From positions 1-9,001 of the forward strand of contig DAITAL010000047.1 of assembly GCA_036824265.1 (NCBI GenBank): a DNA stretch of 9,001 bases, in the 5' to 3' direction. This DNA is from JAAYZB01 sp937958685. Its GTDB lineage: Bacteria > Bacillota_I > Bacilli_A > Izemoplasmatales > Hujiaoplasmataceae. The translations under genes and the position numbers were made by a program. The notes under the pieces were generated by a model that did not search any database, was not told where the DNA came from, and saw nothing but the letters and a program-made list of their open reading frames with translations. This document shows, piece by piece, positions 1 through 5,307 of the stretch (its first letter is position 1; each line of letters starts with the position of its first letter).

Positions 1-1
1 C

Positions 2-193
2 GCCGCGCTGACGGTCTGCCGGTGGATCCTGTGGGCCCTGGCCCTGCTGATGGCGGCCTATCTCGGCCTCGCCTGGTGGTGGGGCGACCCGACGTTCAAG
101 CTCTCCTATCTCGGTGGCGCGGGACTTGCCGCGCTGGCGGGCGCCTTCGCCTGCGGGCGGCTCGCCCGAAGGATCGCGCCGGACCGGCGCTGA
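2..193 (+). CDS. C-terminal part of an unidentified membrane protein (5' end outside window)
   Basis: A reading frame is open from the left edge and ends at TGA 191-193, giving the last 63 residues of a protein. Two hydrophobic stretches are visible: residues about 8-27 (Trp/Leu/Ala-rich, ending in three tryptophans) and about 35-53. They are separated by a short polar turn (GDPTFK), and the protein ends in a basic tail (RLARRIAPDRR) that would be expected on the cytoplasmic side. This is the pattern of the last two membrane helices of a multi-pass protein. I do not recognise the family and assign no function. The gene is convergent with the pyrophosphatase gene. Being cut by the window, its true length is unknown. 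The amino-acid composition fits a membrane protein far better than the other frames here do. Confidence 0.6.
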   Translation, partial: AALTVCRWILWALALLMAAYLGLAWWWGDPTFKLSYLGGAGLAALAGAFACGRLARRIAPDRR

Positions 194-195
194 GG

Positions 196-230
196 GCGGA
201 CCGGCGGCCTTTGAATGGTCCGCAGCGGAC
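196..230. repeat. Inverted repeats between two convergent genes (possible weak terminator)
   Basis: GCGGACC (196-202) is exactly complementary to GGTCCGC (217-223), giving a 7-bp stem with a 14-nt loop. The second arm also pairs with GCGGAC at 225-230 across a single base, so two mutually exclusive pairings exist. The element lies between the convergent stop codons at 193 and 303. It lacks a U-tract on either strand, so it is not a canonical intrinsic terminator. It may still block or stabilise the two 3' ends. Nothing else is recognisable in the 107-bp gap. Confidence 0.35.
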
Positions 231-300
231 GATATTCAACCGGAACTTAATGCTCATCAGCGAGTGTTGCGTGGTCTGACCCGGCCGCGGAGCCCTCATG

Positions 301-732
301 TCATCGGTTCATCCTTCCCTCGACCTGCCGGCCGGGCAGCAGTTCCTTGTAGGTGCGGAAGAACAGCTTGATCTCCTTGAGCTGCAGTTCCTTGATGTCG
401 CTGATGTCGAAGATATCCGAAAAGCGGGGGTCGGCGTCGACGACGGCGATGATCTTCTCGTCACGCTCGCCGAGGTCGCACATGTCGAGATAGCCGACCA
501 CGCGGGCGTCGACGATGCAGCCCGGAAACGTCTGCGTCGTCGCCAGCACGAGGATGTCGAGGGGATCGCCGTCCTCGGCGAGCGTGTCCTCGATGAATCC
601 GTACTCGGCGGGGTAGGTCATCTTCGAATACAGGACCCGATTGAGCTTGATCCGGTTCTTGGCCTTGTCGACCTCATATTTGTTCTGGGTGCCCATCGGG
701 ATCTCGATGACGGCCTCAATGACATTGTCCAT
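301..732 (-). CDS. ppa: Inorganic pyrophosphatase, family I (soluble, Mg2+-dependent)
   Basis: Family I pyrophosphatases hydrolyse pyrophosphate to two phosphates in the cytoplasm and so pull biosynthetic reactions forward. The active-site set is intact: E10, K18, R32 and Y44, the signature DGDPLD at 54-59 with its three metal-binding aspartates, D86, D91 and K93, and the YK pair at 128-129. The protein has 143 residues, whereas bacterial homologues usually have about 165-180. The missing part is the C-terminal helix that normally follows the VEGW-like segment: here the chain ends VEGRMNR. I chose the ATG at 732 because residues from there match the family N-terminus and GGAAGGAG lies 10 nt upstream. 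An upstream in-frame ATG at 759 precedes that ribosome site. The gene converges with the membrane-protein gene and diverges from the EIIB-like/ptsH pair. Confidence 0.93.
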   Translation of the reverse strand: MDNVIEAVIEIPMGTQNKYEVDKAKNRIKLNRVLYSKMTYPAEYGFIEDTLAEDGDPLDILVLATTQTFPGCIVDARVVGYLDMCDLGERDEKIIAVVDADPRFSDIFDISDIKELQLKEIKLFFRTYKELLPGRQVEGRMNR

Positions 733-798
733 TTTTTGGTTTCTCCTTCCGTGGGTCATCTATGCGTTGGGGTAAGCTTGTTTTTTGCCCCTTGATGG

Positions 799-825
799 TT
801 GACTTATGACAAAATGTGATAGAAT
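799..825 (+). promoter_or_regulatory. Promoter for the EIIB-like/ptsH pair
   Basis: TTGACT at 799-804 is a good -35 box. An extended -10 element, TGA-TAGAAT, lies at 817-825 with a 15-nt spacer; GAATAT at 822-827 would give 17 nt. Transcription would begin near 832, so the in-frame ATG at 806 cannot be the start of the downstream gene. The same AT-rich stretch holds TATAAT on the minus strand (826-831), which may serve the divergent ppa gene, although I see no convincing -35 box for it. Confidence 0.55.
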
Positions 826-847
826 ATTATATATCGAGGTGGTAGGC

Positions 848-1255
848 ATGGACATCCTGGTTGTTCGACCGCTGGCGATCGCATCCGCATCGCCTGTTTG
901 GGTGACGATGTCAATCTTCTGGAACATCATGATCGCGCTTGGCGTGATCATAGCCGCGGTCCTCGGCTACTTCCTGTTGCTTCGCAAACAACCGTCGGCG
1001 CCGCCCGATTCCCAGAAAACCCGGGAACTGCTCCAGATCCTGGGCGGCAGACAGAACATCCAGCAGGTGGCGCTGGAAGGCACCAGGCTGCGCGTCACCC
1101 TGGCTAGCCTCAAAGCTTGCGATTACGCCGATCTCAAGCGCTTCGGCGCCACGGGCATCTTCGTCGCCGGGAAACAAATCAAATTCATCCTCAAGGATGC
1201 CACCCCCGAACTGATCAAAGCCATCCAGGAACAACTCAAGGAGGAAGACCGATGA
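848..1255 (+). CDS. Membrane-anchored PTS EIIB-like protein lacking the phospho-cysteine
   Basis: The 135-residue product has one N-terminal membrane helix (about residues 24-45), a Pro-rich linker, and a soluble domain (about 58-132) resembling the glucose-type PTS EIIB domain. The ILGGRQNI opening and the TRLRV strand match, as do the FGA-TGIFVAG segment and the C-terminal helix. In that family the active cysteine sits two residues before TRLR (C-x-TRLR). Here that position is Glu77, and the only cysteine is C91, elsewhere. Phosphotransfer through Cys is therefore unlikely and the role may be regulatory or structural. ATG 848 is preferred because GAGGTGG lies 5 nt upstream and the promoter covers ATG 806; ATG 908 would begin just before the helix. 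The stop codon overlaps the ptsH start (ATGA, 1252-1255), indicating translational coupling. A similar stand-alone EIIB-like protein is known in mycoplasmas (MG129, from memory). Confidence 0.8.
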   Translation: MDILVVRPLAIASASPVWVTMSIFWNIMIALGVIIAAVLGYFLLLRKQPSAPPDSQKTRELLQILGGRQNIQQVALEGTRLRVTLASLKACDYADLKRFGATGIFVAGKQIKFILKDATPELIKAIQEQLKEEDR

Positions 1256-1515
1256 TCGAATACCGATACAAGATCGTCTATCCCAACGGACTGCACGCGC
1301 GGCCGGCGACCATGCTCGTGAGCAAGGCCAACAGTTACGCCTCCGAGATGGTCATCGAGTGCGATGACCGCCGCGTCAATCTCAAATCGATCATGGGCGT
1401 CCTGTCGCTCGGCATCCCCCACAACAAACCGTTCAAGATCACTTTCAGCGGCGTTGACGAGGAAGCCGCGTTCCAGGCTGTTTCGCGCGTCATCGGTGAG
1501 ATCAACGAGATGTGA
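1252..1515 (+). CDS. ptsH: Phosphocarrier protein HPr
   Basis: HPr carries phosphate from enzyme I to the sugar-specific EIIA domains of the phosphotransferase system. In Bacillota it is also phosphorylated on Ser46 by HPr kinase, which drives carbon catabolite control. The 87-residue product has both sites at canonical numbering: His15 in NGLHARPAT, with Arg17, and Ser46 in LKSIMGVLSLGI. AAGGAGG (1238-1244) precedes ATG 1252 by 7 nt, and the start overlaps the upstream TGA. Longer upstream reading in this frame is only a shadow of the EIIB-like gene. No enzyme I gene follows; the unit ends at a strong terminator. Ser46 implies that an HPr kinase exists elsewhere in the genome. Confidence 0.97.
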   Translation: MIEYRYKIVYPNGLHARPATMLVSKANSYASEMVIECDDRRVNLKSIMGVLSLGIPHNKPFKITFSGVDEEAAFQAVSRVIGEINEM

Positions 1516-1536
1516 GCAAACCCTTTTGGATTTTGG

Positions 1537-1566
1537 ATAAACCGTCGGCTGACGGTTTATTTTTTT
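1537..1566 (+). terminator. Intrinsic terminator of the EIIB-like/ptsH unit
   Basis: A perfect 10-bp stem (ATAAACCGTC at 1537-1546, GACGGTTTAT at 1551-1560) closes a 4-nt loop and is followed by six T. The TAA stop of trpS on the opposite strand (1557-1559) lies inside the stem. On the minus strand the hairpin has only a weak, interrupted U-tract, so it may act bidirectionally but is stronger for ptsH. Confidence 0.9.
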
Positions 1567-2555
1567 CGTCCGAGGCCGATCTTCTGCTTGCACTTCTCGA
1601 GTTTGCGGAAGGCGACGCTACCGGCCAGTTCGCGACCATGGTCGAGGATCCCGTCCAGCTCCTTGCCGGCGAAGATCTCCTGGAAGCGGCGTTGGACGGG
1701 CATGATCTCGCCGGCGACGAGCTCGGCGAGATCGTCCTTGAACTCCTGGTAACCCTTGCCGCGGTAAGCCTCGACCAGCGCCTCGATGGGTTTGCCCGTG
1801 AGCGAAGCGTAAATCGTAAGCAGATTCGCCACTCCGGGCTGGTTCTCCGGGTCGTAGTTCACGACTCCCAAGGAATCGGTGACGGCGGAGCGGATCTTGC
1901 GTTTGATCGTTGACTCCTCGTCGAGCAGGGAGATGTAACCCTTGTCGGAAGCATCGGACTTGCTCATTTTCTTCAGGGGATTCTGCAGATCCATGATCCG
2001 GGCGCCGACCTTCGGGATCAGCGGCTCGGGGACTTGGAAGAATTCACCGTAGCGATTGTTGAAGCGGACGGCGATGTCGCGGGTGAGCTCGAGATGCTGC
2101 TTCTGGTCCTCGCCCACGGGGACATAGTCCGCATCGTACAACAGGATGTCGGCGGCCATCAGGGCCGGATAGGTGAACAAAGACGCGCTGATGCCCGTCG
2201 TCTGTTTCTTGCTTTTGTCCTTGAACTGCGTCATCCGCTCGAGTTCGCCGATGTAGGTGTGGCACTGCAAAAGATAGCCGAGTTCGGCGTGTTCCTTGAT
2301 CTCGGACTGGATGAAGAGCACCGTGCGGTCCCGTTCCAGTCCGGCTGCGAGATACATCGCTGCCACCTGGCGGATCCTTTTTCTGAGGTCGGCGGGATTC
2401 TGTTCGGTCGTGATCGCGTGCAGATCGGCGACGAAGAGAAAGAACTCCGCTTCGCTTTGGGCTCTCTGCAGTTCAACGAACTGCCTGATCGCACCGATGT
2501 AGTTACCAAGAGTAAGGGTGCCCGAGGGCTGGATGCCTGAGAGAATGCGTTTCAT
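1557..2555 (-). CDS. trpS: Tryptophanyl-tRNA synthetase
   Basis: This class I synthetase charges tRNA-Trp with tryptophan using ATP. The 332-residue product has the usual bacterial TrpRS length and both class signatures. The HIGH-like region lies near the N-terminus (GIQPSGTLTLGN, residues 7-18) and KMSKS is at 196-200. The GEDQKQHLELTRD segment (148-160) and the FTYPALMAADILLYDAD segment (127-143) form the characteristic Trp/AMP pocket and core. AGGAGG with a 6-nt spacer precedes ATG 2555. A tryptophan-specific T-box leader lies immediately upstream, so expression should rise when uncharged tRNA-Trp accumulates. The protein ends in a lysine-rich tail. Confidence 0.97.
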   Translation of the reverse strand: MKRILSGIQPSGTLTLGNYIGAIRQFVELQRAQSEAEFFLFVADLHAITTEQNPADLRKRIRQVAAMYLAAGLERDRTVLFIQSEIKEHAELGYLLQCHTYIGELERMTQFKDKSKKQTTGISASLFTYPALMAADILLYDADYVPVGEDQKQHLELTRDIAVRFNNRYGEFFQVPEPLIPKVGARIMDLQNPLKKMSKSDASDKGYISLLDEESTIKRKIRSAVTDSLGVVNYDPENQPGVANLLTIYASLTGKPIEALVEAYRGKGYQEFKDDLAELVAGEIMPVQRRFQEIFAGKELDGILDHGRELAGSVAFRKLEKCKQKIGLGRKK

Positions 2556-2574
2556 GATTGACCTCCTAGAAGAG

Positions 2575-2602
2575 AAAAATCGCCCTGTAGAAAGGACGAT
2601 TT
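2575..2602 (-). terminator. T-box-controlled terminator before trpS
   Basis: On the minus strand AAATCGTCC (2602-2594) pairs with GGGCGATTT (2585-2577) in a 9-bp stem with one G-U pair, followed by a run of U. Its 5' arm lies directly after the T-box sequence, so pairing with the T-box would form the antiterminator instead. This is the switch element of the leader, 20 nt upstream of the trpS start codon. Confidence 0.88.
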
Positions 2603-2776
2603 GTTCGCGGTGCCACCTTTGTTCCGGATCAGCGATCCGGCACTTGATCCCTTAACGCGGGAAACGGATGCGGTTAACATCACTCCTTGGTCCATTCGGC
2701 CCCGGCCATCGCTTGTTTCCACCGACCACAAGCTCTCTGTGAATGGTGAGGGGGATTACTCGTCCAAGTCATCGTT
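2575..2776 (-). promoter_or_regulatory. Trp-specific T-box riboswitch leader of trpS
   Basis: Read on the minus strand, the leader has the T-box elements in order. The loop-E motif AGTA is at 2760-2757. The AG-rich bulge and apical loop follow (AGAGAGC, then GGTGGAAA, closed by GCTTGT/ACAAGC). The specifier loop is GAATGGACC, with the Trp codon UGG at 2694-2692. The T-box core GGTGGCACCGCG is at 2617-2606, followed by the terminator. The UGGC in the core would pair with the GCCA end of an uncharged tRNA with discriminator base G, as bacterial tRNA-Trp has. Codon, discriminator and downstream gene therefore agree. The 5' boundary is estimated from the promoter. Confidence 0.95.
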
Positions 2777-2782
2777 TTACCC

Positions 2783-2811
2783 ATTATAACACTACTTTTG
2801 TTGTAATACAA
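2783..2811 (-). promoter_or_regulatory. trpS promoter within the 3' end of pepF
   Basis: On the minus strand TTGTAT (2811-2806) and a perfect TATAAT (2788-2783) are separated by 17 nt, placing the start near 2776. The -35 box lies inside the last codons of pepF. A 13-bp palindrome (GTTGTA-N-TACAAC, 2800-2812) covers the -35 box and could be an operator or could be chance. Confidence 0.7.
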
Positions 2812-4558
2812 CCTCTAATTGATCGACGAGTTCGCCCATGCGGTTGACCACCGCCAGAAATGCGTCCTCGTTCGTGAGATCGACGCCGGCCTTGATCAGC
2901 TGCTTGACGGGAAAGTCGCTGCCGCCGGACTGCAACAGACCCTGGTAGCGCTCGAAAGCGCCTTCCGCACCGTGCTTGACGTCCTCGTACAGTTTGAGGG
3001 AAGCCGCGAAGCTTGTCGAGTACTGGTAGACATAAAACGGCGTGTAGAAGAAATGGGGGATGTAAGCCCAGACATATTGCTTGAATTCTTCCTTGACGAT
3101 GTCGAGATCATAGAATTCTTTGTAGAGGTCGATCATGATCTTCGAGAGATTGTCGGCGGTGATCGGCGTGCCGTTTTCGATCAACTTGTGGGCCTCATCC
3201 TCGTAGATGGCGAACAAGGTCTGGCGATAGAAGGTGGATAAGATGTCGTCGATCGCCCGCTGCAGGAGCATGATCTTCTCCTCACGGGTGGCGTTGCTGC
3301 CCTCGATGATGTCATCGAGCAGGTTGTGTTCGTTGAAGGTCGAGGCGACCTCGGCGACGAAGATCGTGTAATCCTGCAGGGTCGCGGGTTGCTTTTCCGC
3401 CGCATAGAGCGAGTGCAGGGAGTGGCCGGCCTCATGGGCGAGGGTGAAGACATCGGCGAGCGTCTGGGAATAGTTGAGCAGGATGAAGGGATGCAGATCG
3501 GGCATCGAGGAGGAATAAGCGCCGGTCCGTTTGCCGGGAGCCTCATAAACATCGACGAAGCCTTCGGCGATCGCGCTGGCGGCTTTTTCCTGGAATGCTT
3601 TTGGCAATTTCCGGATCGATTTCAAGAACATCTCCTTGGCTTCCTTGAACTCATATTCCTTGTTGGACTTGGCGAGTTCGAGGAAACGGTCATAGGTGTG
3701 GTAGGTTTCCAGACCCAAGGCTTCCTGGCGCAATTTGAGGTACTTCTTGATGGGGGCGGTGTTATTTCTGGCAACCTTGCAGAGGGAATGGTAGACCGAA
3801 GTCGGGATCTGGTTGTCGAACAGGTAGCTTTCGAGGCAAGTATCGTACTTGCGGGCTTTCATCAGGGCCAGGTCGGCTTCGAGCACGGTCTTGTAAATGT
3901 TGGCGTAGGTGTGCTTGTGGACCTCGTAATAGGAAAAGACGGCCTCGAAGATGTCCTTGCGCTCGGAGGCCGAAGCGCTCTTCTGGATATAGGCGCGATA
4001 GTTGGCGTTGCTGATCTGGACGATCTCGCCCGAGTCGAGCATCACGTCCTGATTCTCGATGTCGGCGACGCTCAAGGAACTATATAGTTCCCTTCCGGAG
4101 CGCGTCAGACGGTTGAAATTGGCGATCAGGGCTTCCGATCTGTCATCCAGGATGTGTTCCTGCCTGAGGAACAGTTTTTCGAAGTTGAAACGGAACTCGG
4201 CGAGTTCGGGATGCTTGTCGACAACGGCCATGACGAACTCCTTGCCGAGCGAGATCAGCTCCGGCTCCTCGAAGGACGTCGCTTCCTGCAGTTTCGCGTA
4301 AGCGATCTGCACTAGCTGCAGGCGGCTGGCATTGACGGTGTCTTTCTTGTTGAGGTCGCTTAGGAGCGAGGCATATTGATAGACGCGCAAGCCGGTCTTC
4401 TGAAATGCCTTTTGCAAGGCGTAATATTCCCGGAAACTGGCCTCATCGTGAAGTTTGCCTTTGTAAGACGCCAATTTGTCGATGAGCGCCAACGTGTCCT
4501 TATAGGCTTGCTCGTAGGCTTCGAGTGTGGGGAACAGGTATGTCAGATCCCATTTCAT
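2792..4558 (-). CDS. pepF: Oligoendopeptidase F, M3 family zinc metallopeptidase
   Basis: PepF-type enzymes are cytoplasmic zinc endopeptidases that cut short peptides. The 588-residue length fits the family (about 600). The N-terminal helical domain spans roughly residues 1-200. The catalytic domain contains the HEXXH motif, HEAGH at 375-379, within FTLAHEAGHSLHSLYA. The third zinc ligand is expected to be Glu403 in FVAEVASTFNEH, 24 residues after the second His. The Tyr-rich HFFYTPFYVYQYS segment near the C-terminus matches the substrate-binding region of M3B enzymes. AAGGAGGA sits 8 nt upstream of ATG 4558. The gene ends at TAG (2794-2792), with TAA four codons later. No terminator is seen between pepF and trpS, so readthrough would enter the T-box leader. 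Confidence 0.96.
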   Translation of the reverse strand: MKWDLTYLFPTLEAYEQAYKDTLALIDKLASYKGKLHDEASFREYYALQKAFQKTGLRVYQYASLLSDLNKKDTVNASRLQLVQIAYAKLQEATSFEEPELISLGKEFVMAVVDKHPELAEFRFNFEKLFLRQEHILDDRSEALIANFNRLTRSGRELYSSLSVADIENQDVMLDSGEIVQISNANYRAYIQKSASASERKDIFEAVFSYYEVHKHTYANIYKTVLEADLALMKARKYDTCLESYLFDNQIPTSVYHSLCKVARNNTAPIKKYLKLRQEALGLETYHTYDRFLELAKSNKEYEFKEAKEMFLKSIRKLPKAFQEKAASAIAEGFVDVYEAPGKRTGAYSSSMPDLHPFILLNYSQTLADVFTLAHEAGHSLHSLYAAEKQPATLQDYTIFVAEVASTFNEHNLLDDIIEGSNATREEKIMLLQRAIDDILSTFYRQTLFAIYEDEAHKLIENGTPITADNLSKIMIDLYKEFYDLDIVKEEFKQYVWAYIPHFFYTPFYVYQYSTSFAASLKLYEDVKHGAEGAFERYQGLLQSGGSDFPVKQLIKAGVDLTNEDAFLAVVNRMGELVDQLEVVLQQK

Positions 4559-4590
4559 GGTAGTGAATCCTCCTTGTGACTGATAAGAAT

Positions 4591-4618
4591 ATTATACCAT
4601 CTTCTGAAAAACCGTTAA
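4591..4618 (-). promoter_or_regulatory. pepF promoter
   Basis: On the minus strand TATAAT lies at 4596-4591 and TTAACG at 4618-4613, with a 16-nt spacer. The -35 box overlaps that of the divergent spx promoter in the palindrome GTTAAC (4614-4619). Transcription would begin near 4584, about 25 nt before the start codon. Confidence 0.65.
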
Positions 4619-4644
4619 CAAAAAAAACACATCCGTGTTATAAT
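4615..4644 (+). promoter_or_regulatory. spx promoter
   Basis: TTAACA (4615-4620) matches five of six -35 consensus bases, and a perfect TATAAT follows at 4639-4644 with an 18-nt spacer. The start of transcription near 4651 excludes ATG 4647 as the spx start codon and supports GTG 4671. Confidence 0.7.
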
Positions 4645-4670
4645 ATATGGGCGAAAGCGAGGTTTGGACC

Positions 4671-5126
4671 GTGATTACTCTATATACCAGCTCCAGTTGC
4701 TCCTCCTGCCGCAAGGCCAAGAAGTGGCTCGAGGAAAACAACATCCCCTTCAAAGAGAAGAATATCGTCGGCATCCGCCTGACCCGCGATGACATCATCA
4801 AGATGTTGAAGTATTCGGAAAACGGCTTCGAAGACATCATTTCCACCCGTTCCAAAGTGTTCAAGGACAACAATCTCGACACCGAGGAGATGCGGTTCGG
4901 CGAACTCGCCGATTTCATCATCGACAACCCGACGATCCTCAAGCGGCCGATCATCATCAACGACAAGATCATGCAGACGGGTTACAATGAGGATGAGATC
5001 CGCGCCTTCATCCCCCGGCGGTTCCGCGACGAGATCATGTGCGCCGAATGCACGGAGAACTGCGAGTACAAGAACTGCGTGCGCCTGGCGATGCAAAACG
5101 AAAAACAACGGCTGGTCCTCAAATGA
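4671..5126 (+). CDS. spx: Spx/ArsC-family transcriptional regulator with Cys-rich C-terminal tail
   Basis: Spx proteins bind the alpha subunit of RNA polymerase and redirect transcription under disulfide stress through a CxxC redox switch. The 151-residue product has a thioredoxin-like ArsC fold signature. The switch is C10-S-S-C13 near the N-terminus (TSSSCSSCRKAKKWL), and the conserved core NPTILKRPIII with GYNEDEIRAFIPR spans about 86-116. Family members are usually about 115-135 residues; here a tail follows with cysteines at 124, 127, 131 and 136 (C-x2-C-x3-C-x4-C), suggestive of a metal or second redox site. The start is taken as GTG 4671: AAGCGAGG lies 8 nt upstream and the next upstream in-frame ATG, at 4647, lies at the predicted transcription start. 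The gene is monocistronic with its own promoter and terminator. The related MG127 of mycoplasma also lies near trpS (from memory). Confidence 0.9.
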   Translation: MITLYTSSSCSSCRKAKKWLEENNIPFKEKNIVGIRLTRDDIIKMLKYSENGFEDIISTRSKVFKDNNLDTEEMRFGELADFIIDNPTILKRPIIINDKIMQTGYNEDEIRAFIPRRFRDEIMCAECTENCEYKNCVRLAMQNEKQRLVLK

Positions 5127-5127
5127 G

Positions 5128-5160
5128 AAACGTTCTTTCCCCCGAAAGAACGTTTTTTTT
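5128..5160 (+). terminator. Intrinsic terminator of spx
   Basis: AAACGTTCTTTC (5128-5139) pairs perfectly with GAAAGAACGTTT (5144-5155) around a CCCC loop, followed by a T-run to 5160. It begins 2 nt after the spx stop codon. Confidence 0.95.
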
Positions 5161-5179
5161 GCGTGGTTTGCTTCTAGGA

Positions 5180-5191
5180 GACAAACTTGTC
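5180..5191. promoter_or_regulatory. Small palindrome upstream of gap (possible operator)
   Basis: GACAA and TTGTC form an inverted repeat around AC, about 50 bp upstream of the putative -35 box of gap. The GAC...TGTC layout loosely recalls one half of the CggR operator of Bacillus gapA, but spacing and flanks do not match, so assignment to a regulator is not justified. A 12-bp palindrome can also arise by chance. Confidence 0.2.
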
Positions 5192-5240
5192 AAAGGCGTC
5201 GTCGTCTTCCGACCTGAAAGCGTTTTAATGAAGCGGATGG

Positions 5241-5269
5241 TTGTTTTTTTTCGGAAAATAAGGTAATAT
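5241..5269 (+). promoter_or_regulatory. gap promoter
   Basis: TTGTTT (5241-5246) and TAATAT (5264-5269) are separated by 17 nt in the only strongly AT-rich part of the spx-gap interval. Transcription would start near 5276, giving a leader of about 32 nt. The -35 box matches only TTG of the consensus. Confidence 0.5.
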
Positions 5270-5307
5270 ATTGATGTGTGAAAAAACGAAATTTGGAGGA
5301 TAATATA

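Noticed and set aside
298..795. Plus-strand open frame of 165 codons opposite ppa
   Set aside because: It is the mirror of a clear pyrophosphatase gene. Its Asp/Val/Leu-heavy composition is typical of an antisense shadow, and it has no ribosome site or known domain.
806..847. ATG 806 as start of the EIIB-like protein
   Set aside because: It lies between the -35 and -10 boxes of the predicted promoter and has no ribosome site, whereas ATG 848 has GAGGTGG at good spacing.
3326..4087. Plus-strand open frame of 253 codons inside pepF
   Set aside because: Shadow of the PepF catalytic region, low-complexity Gly/Val/Glu composition and no start signal.
4647..4670. ATG 4647 as start of Spx
   Set aside because: It is 3 nt after TATAAT, at the predicted transcription start. 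The residues it would add (MGESEVWT) are not Spx-like, and GTG 4671 gives the normal N-terminus.
5180..5191. CggR operator upstream of gap
   Set aside because: Only a GAC...TGTC core is shared. The double CGGGAC/TGTC arrangement is missing and the spacing differs.
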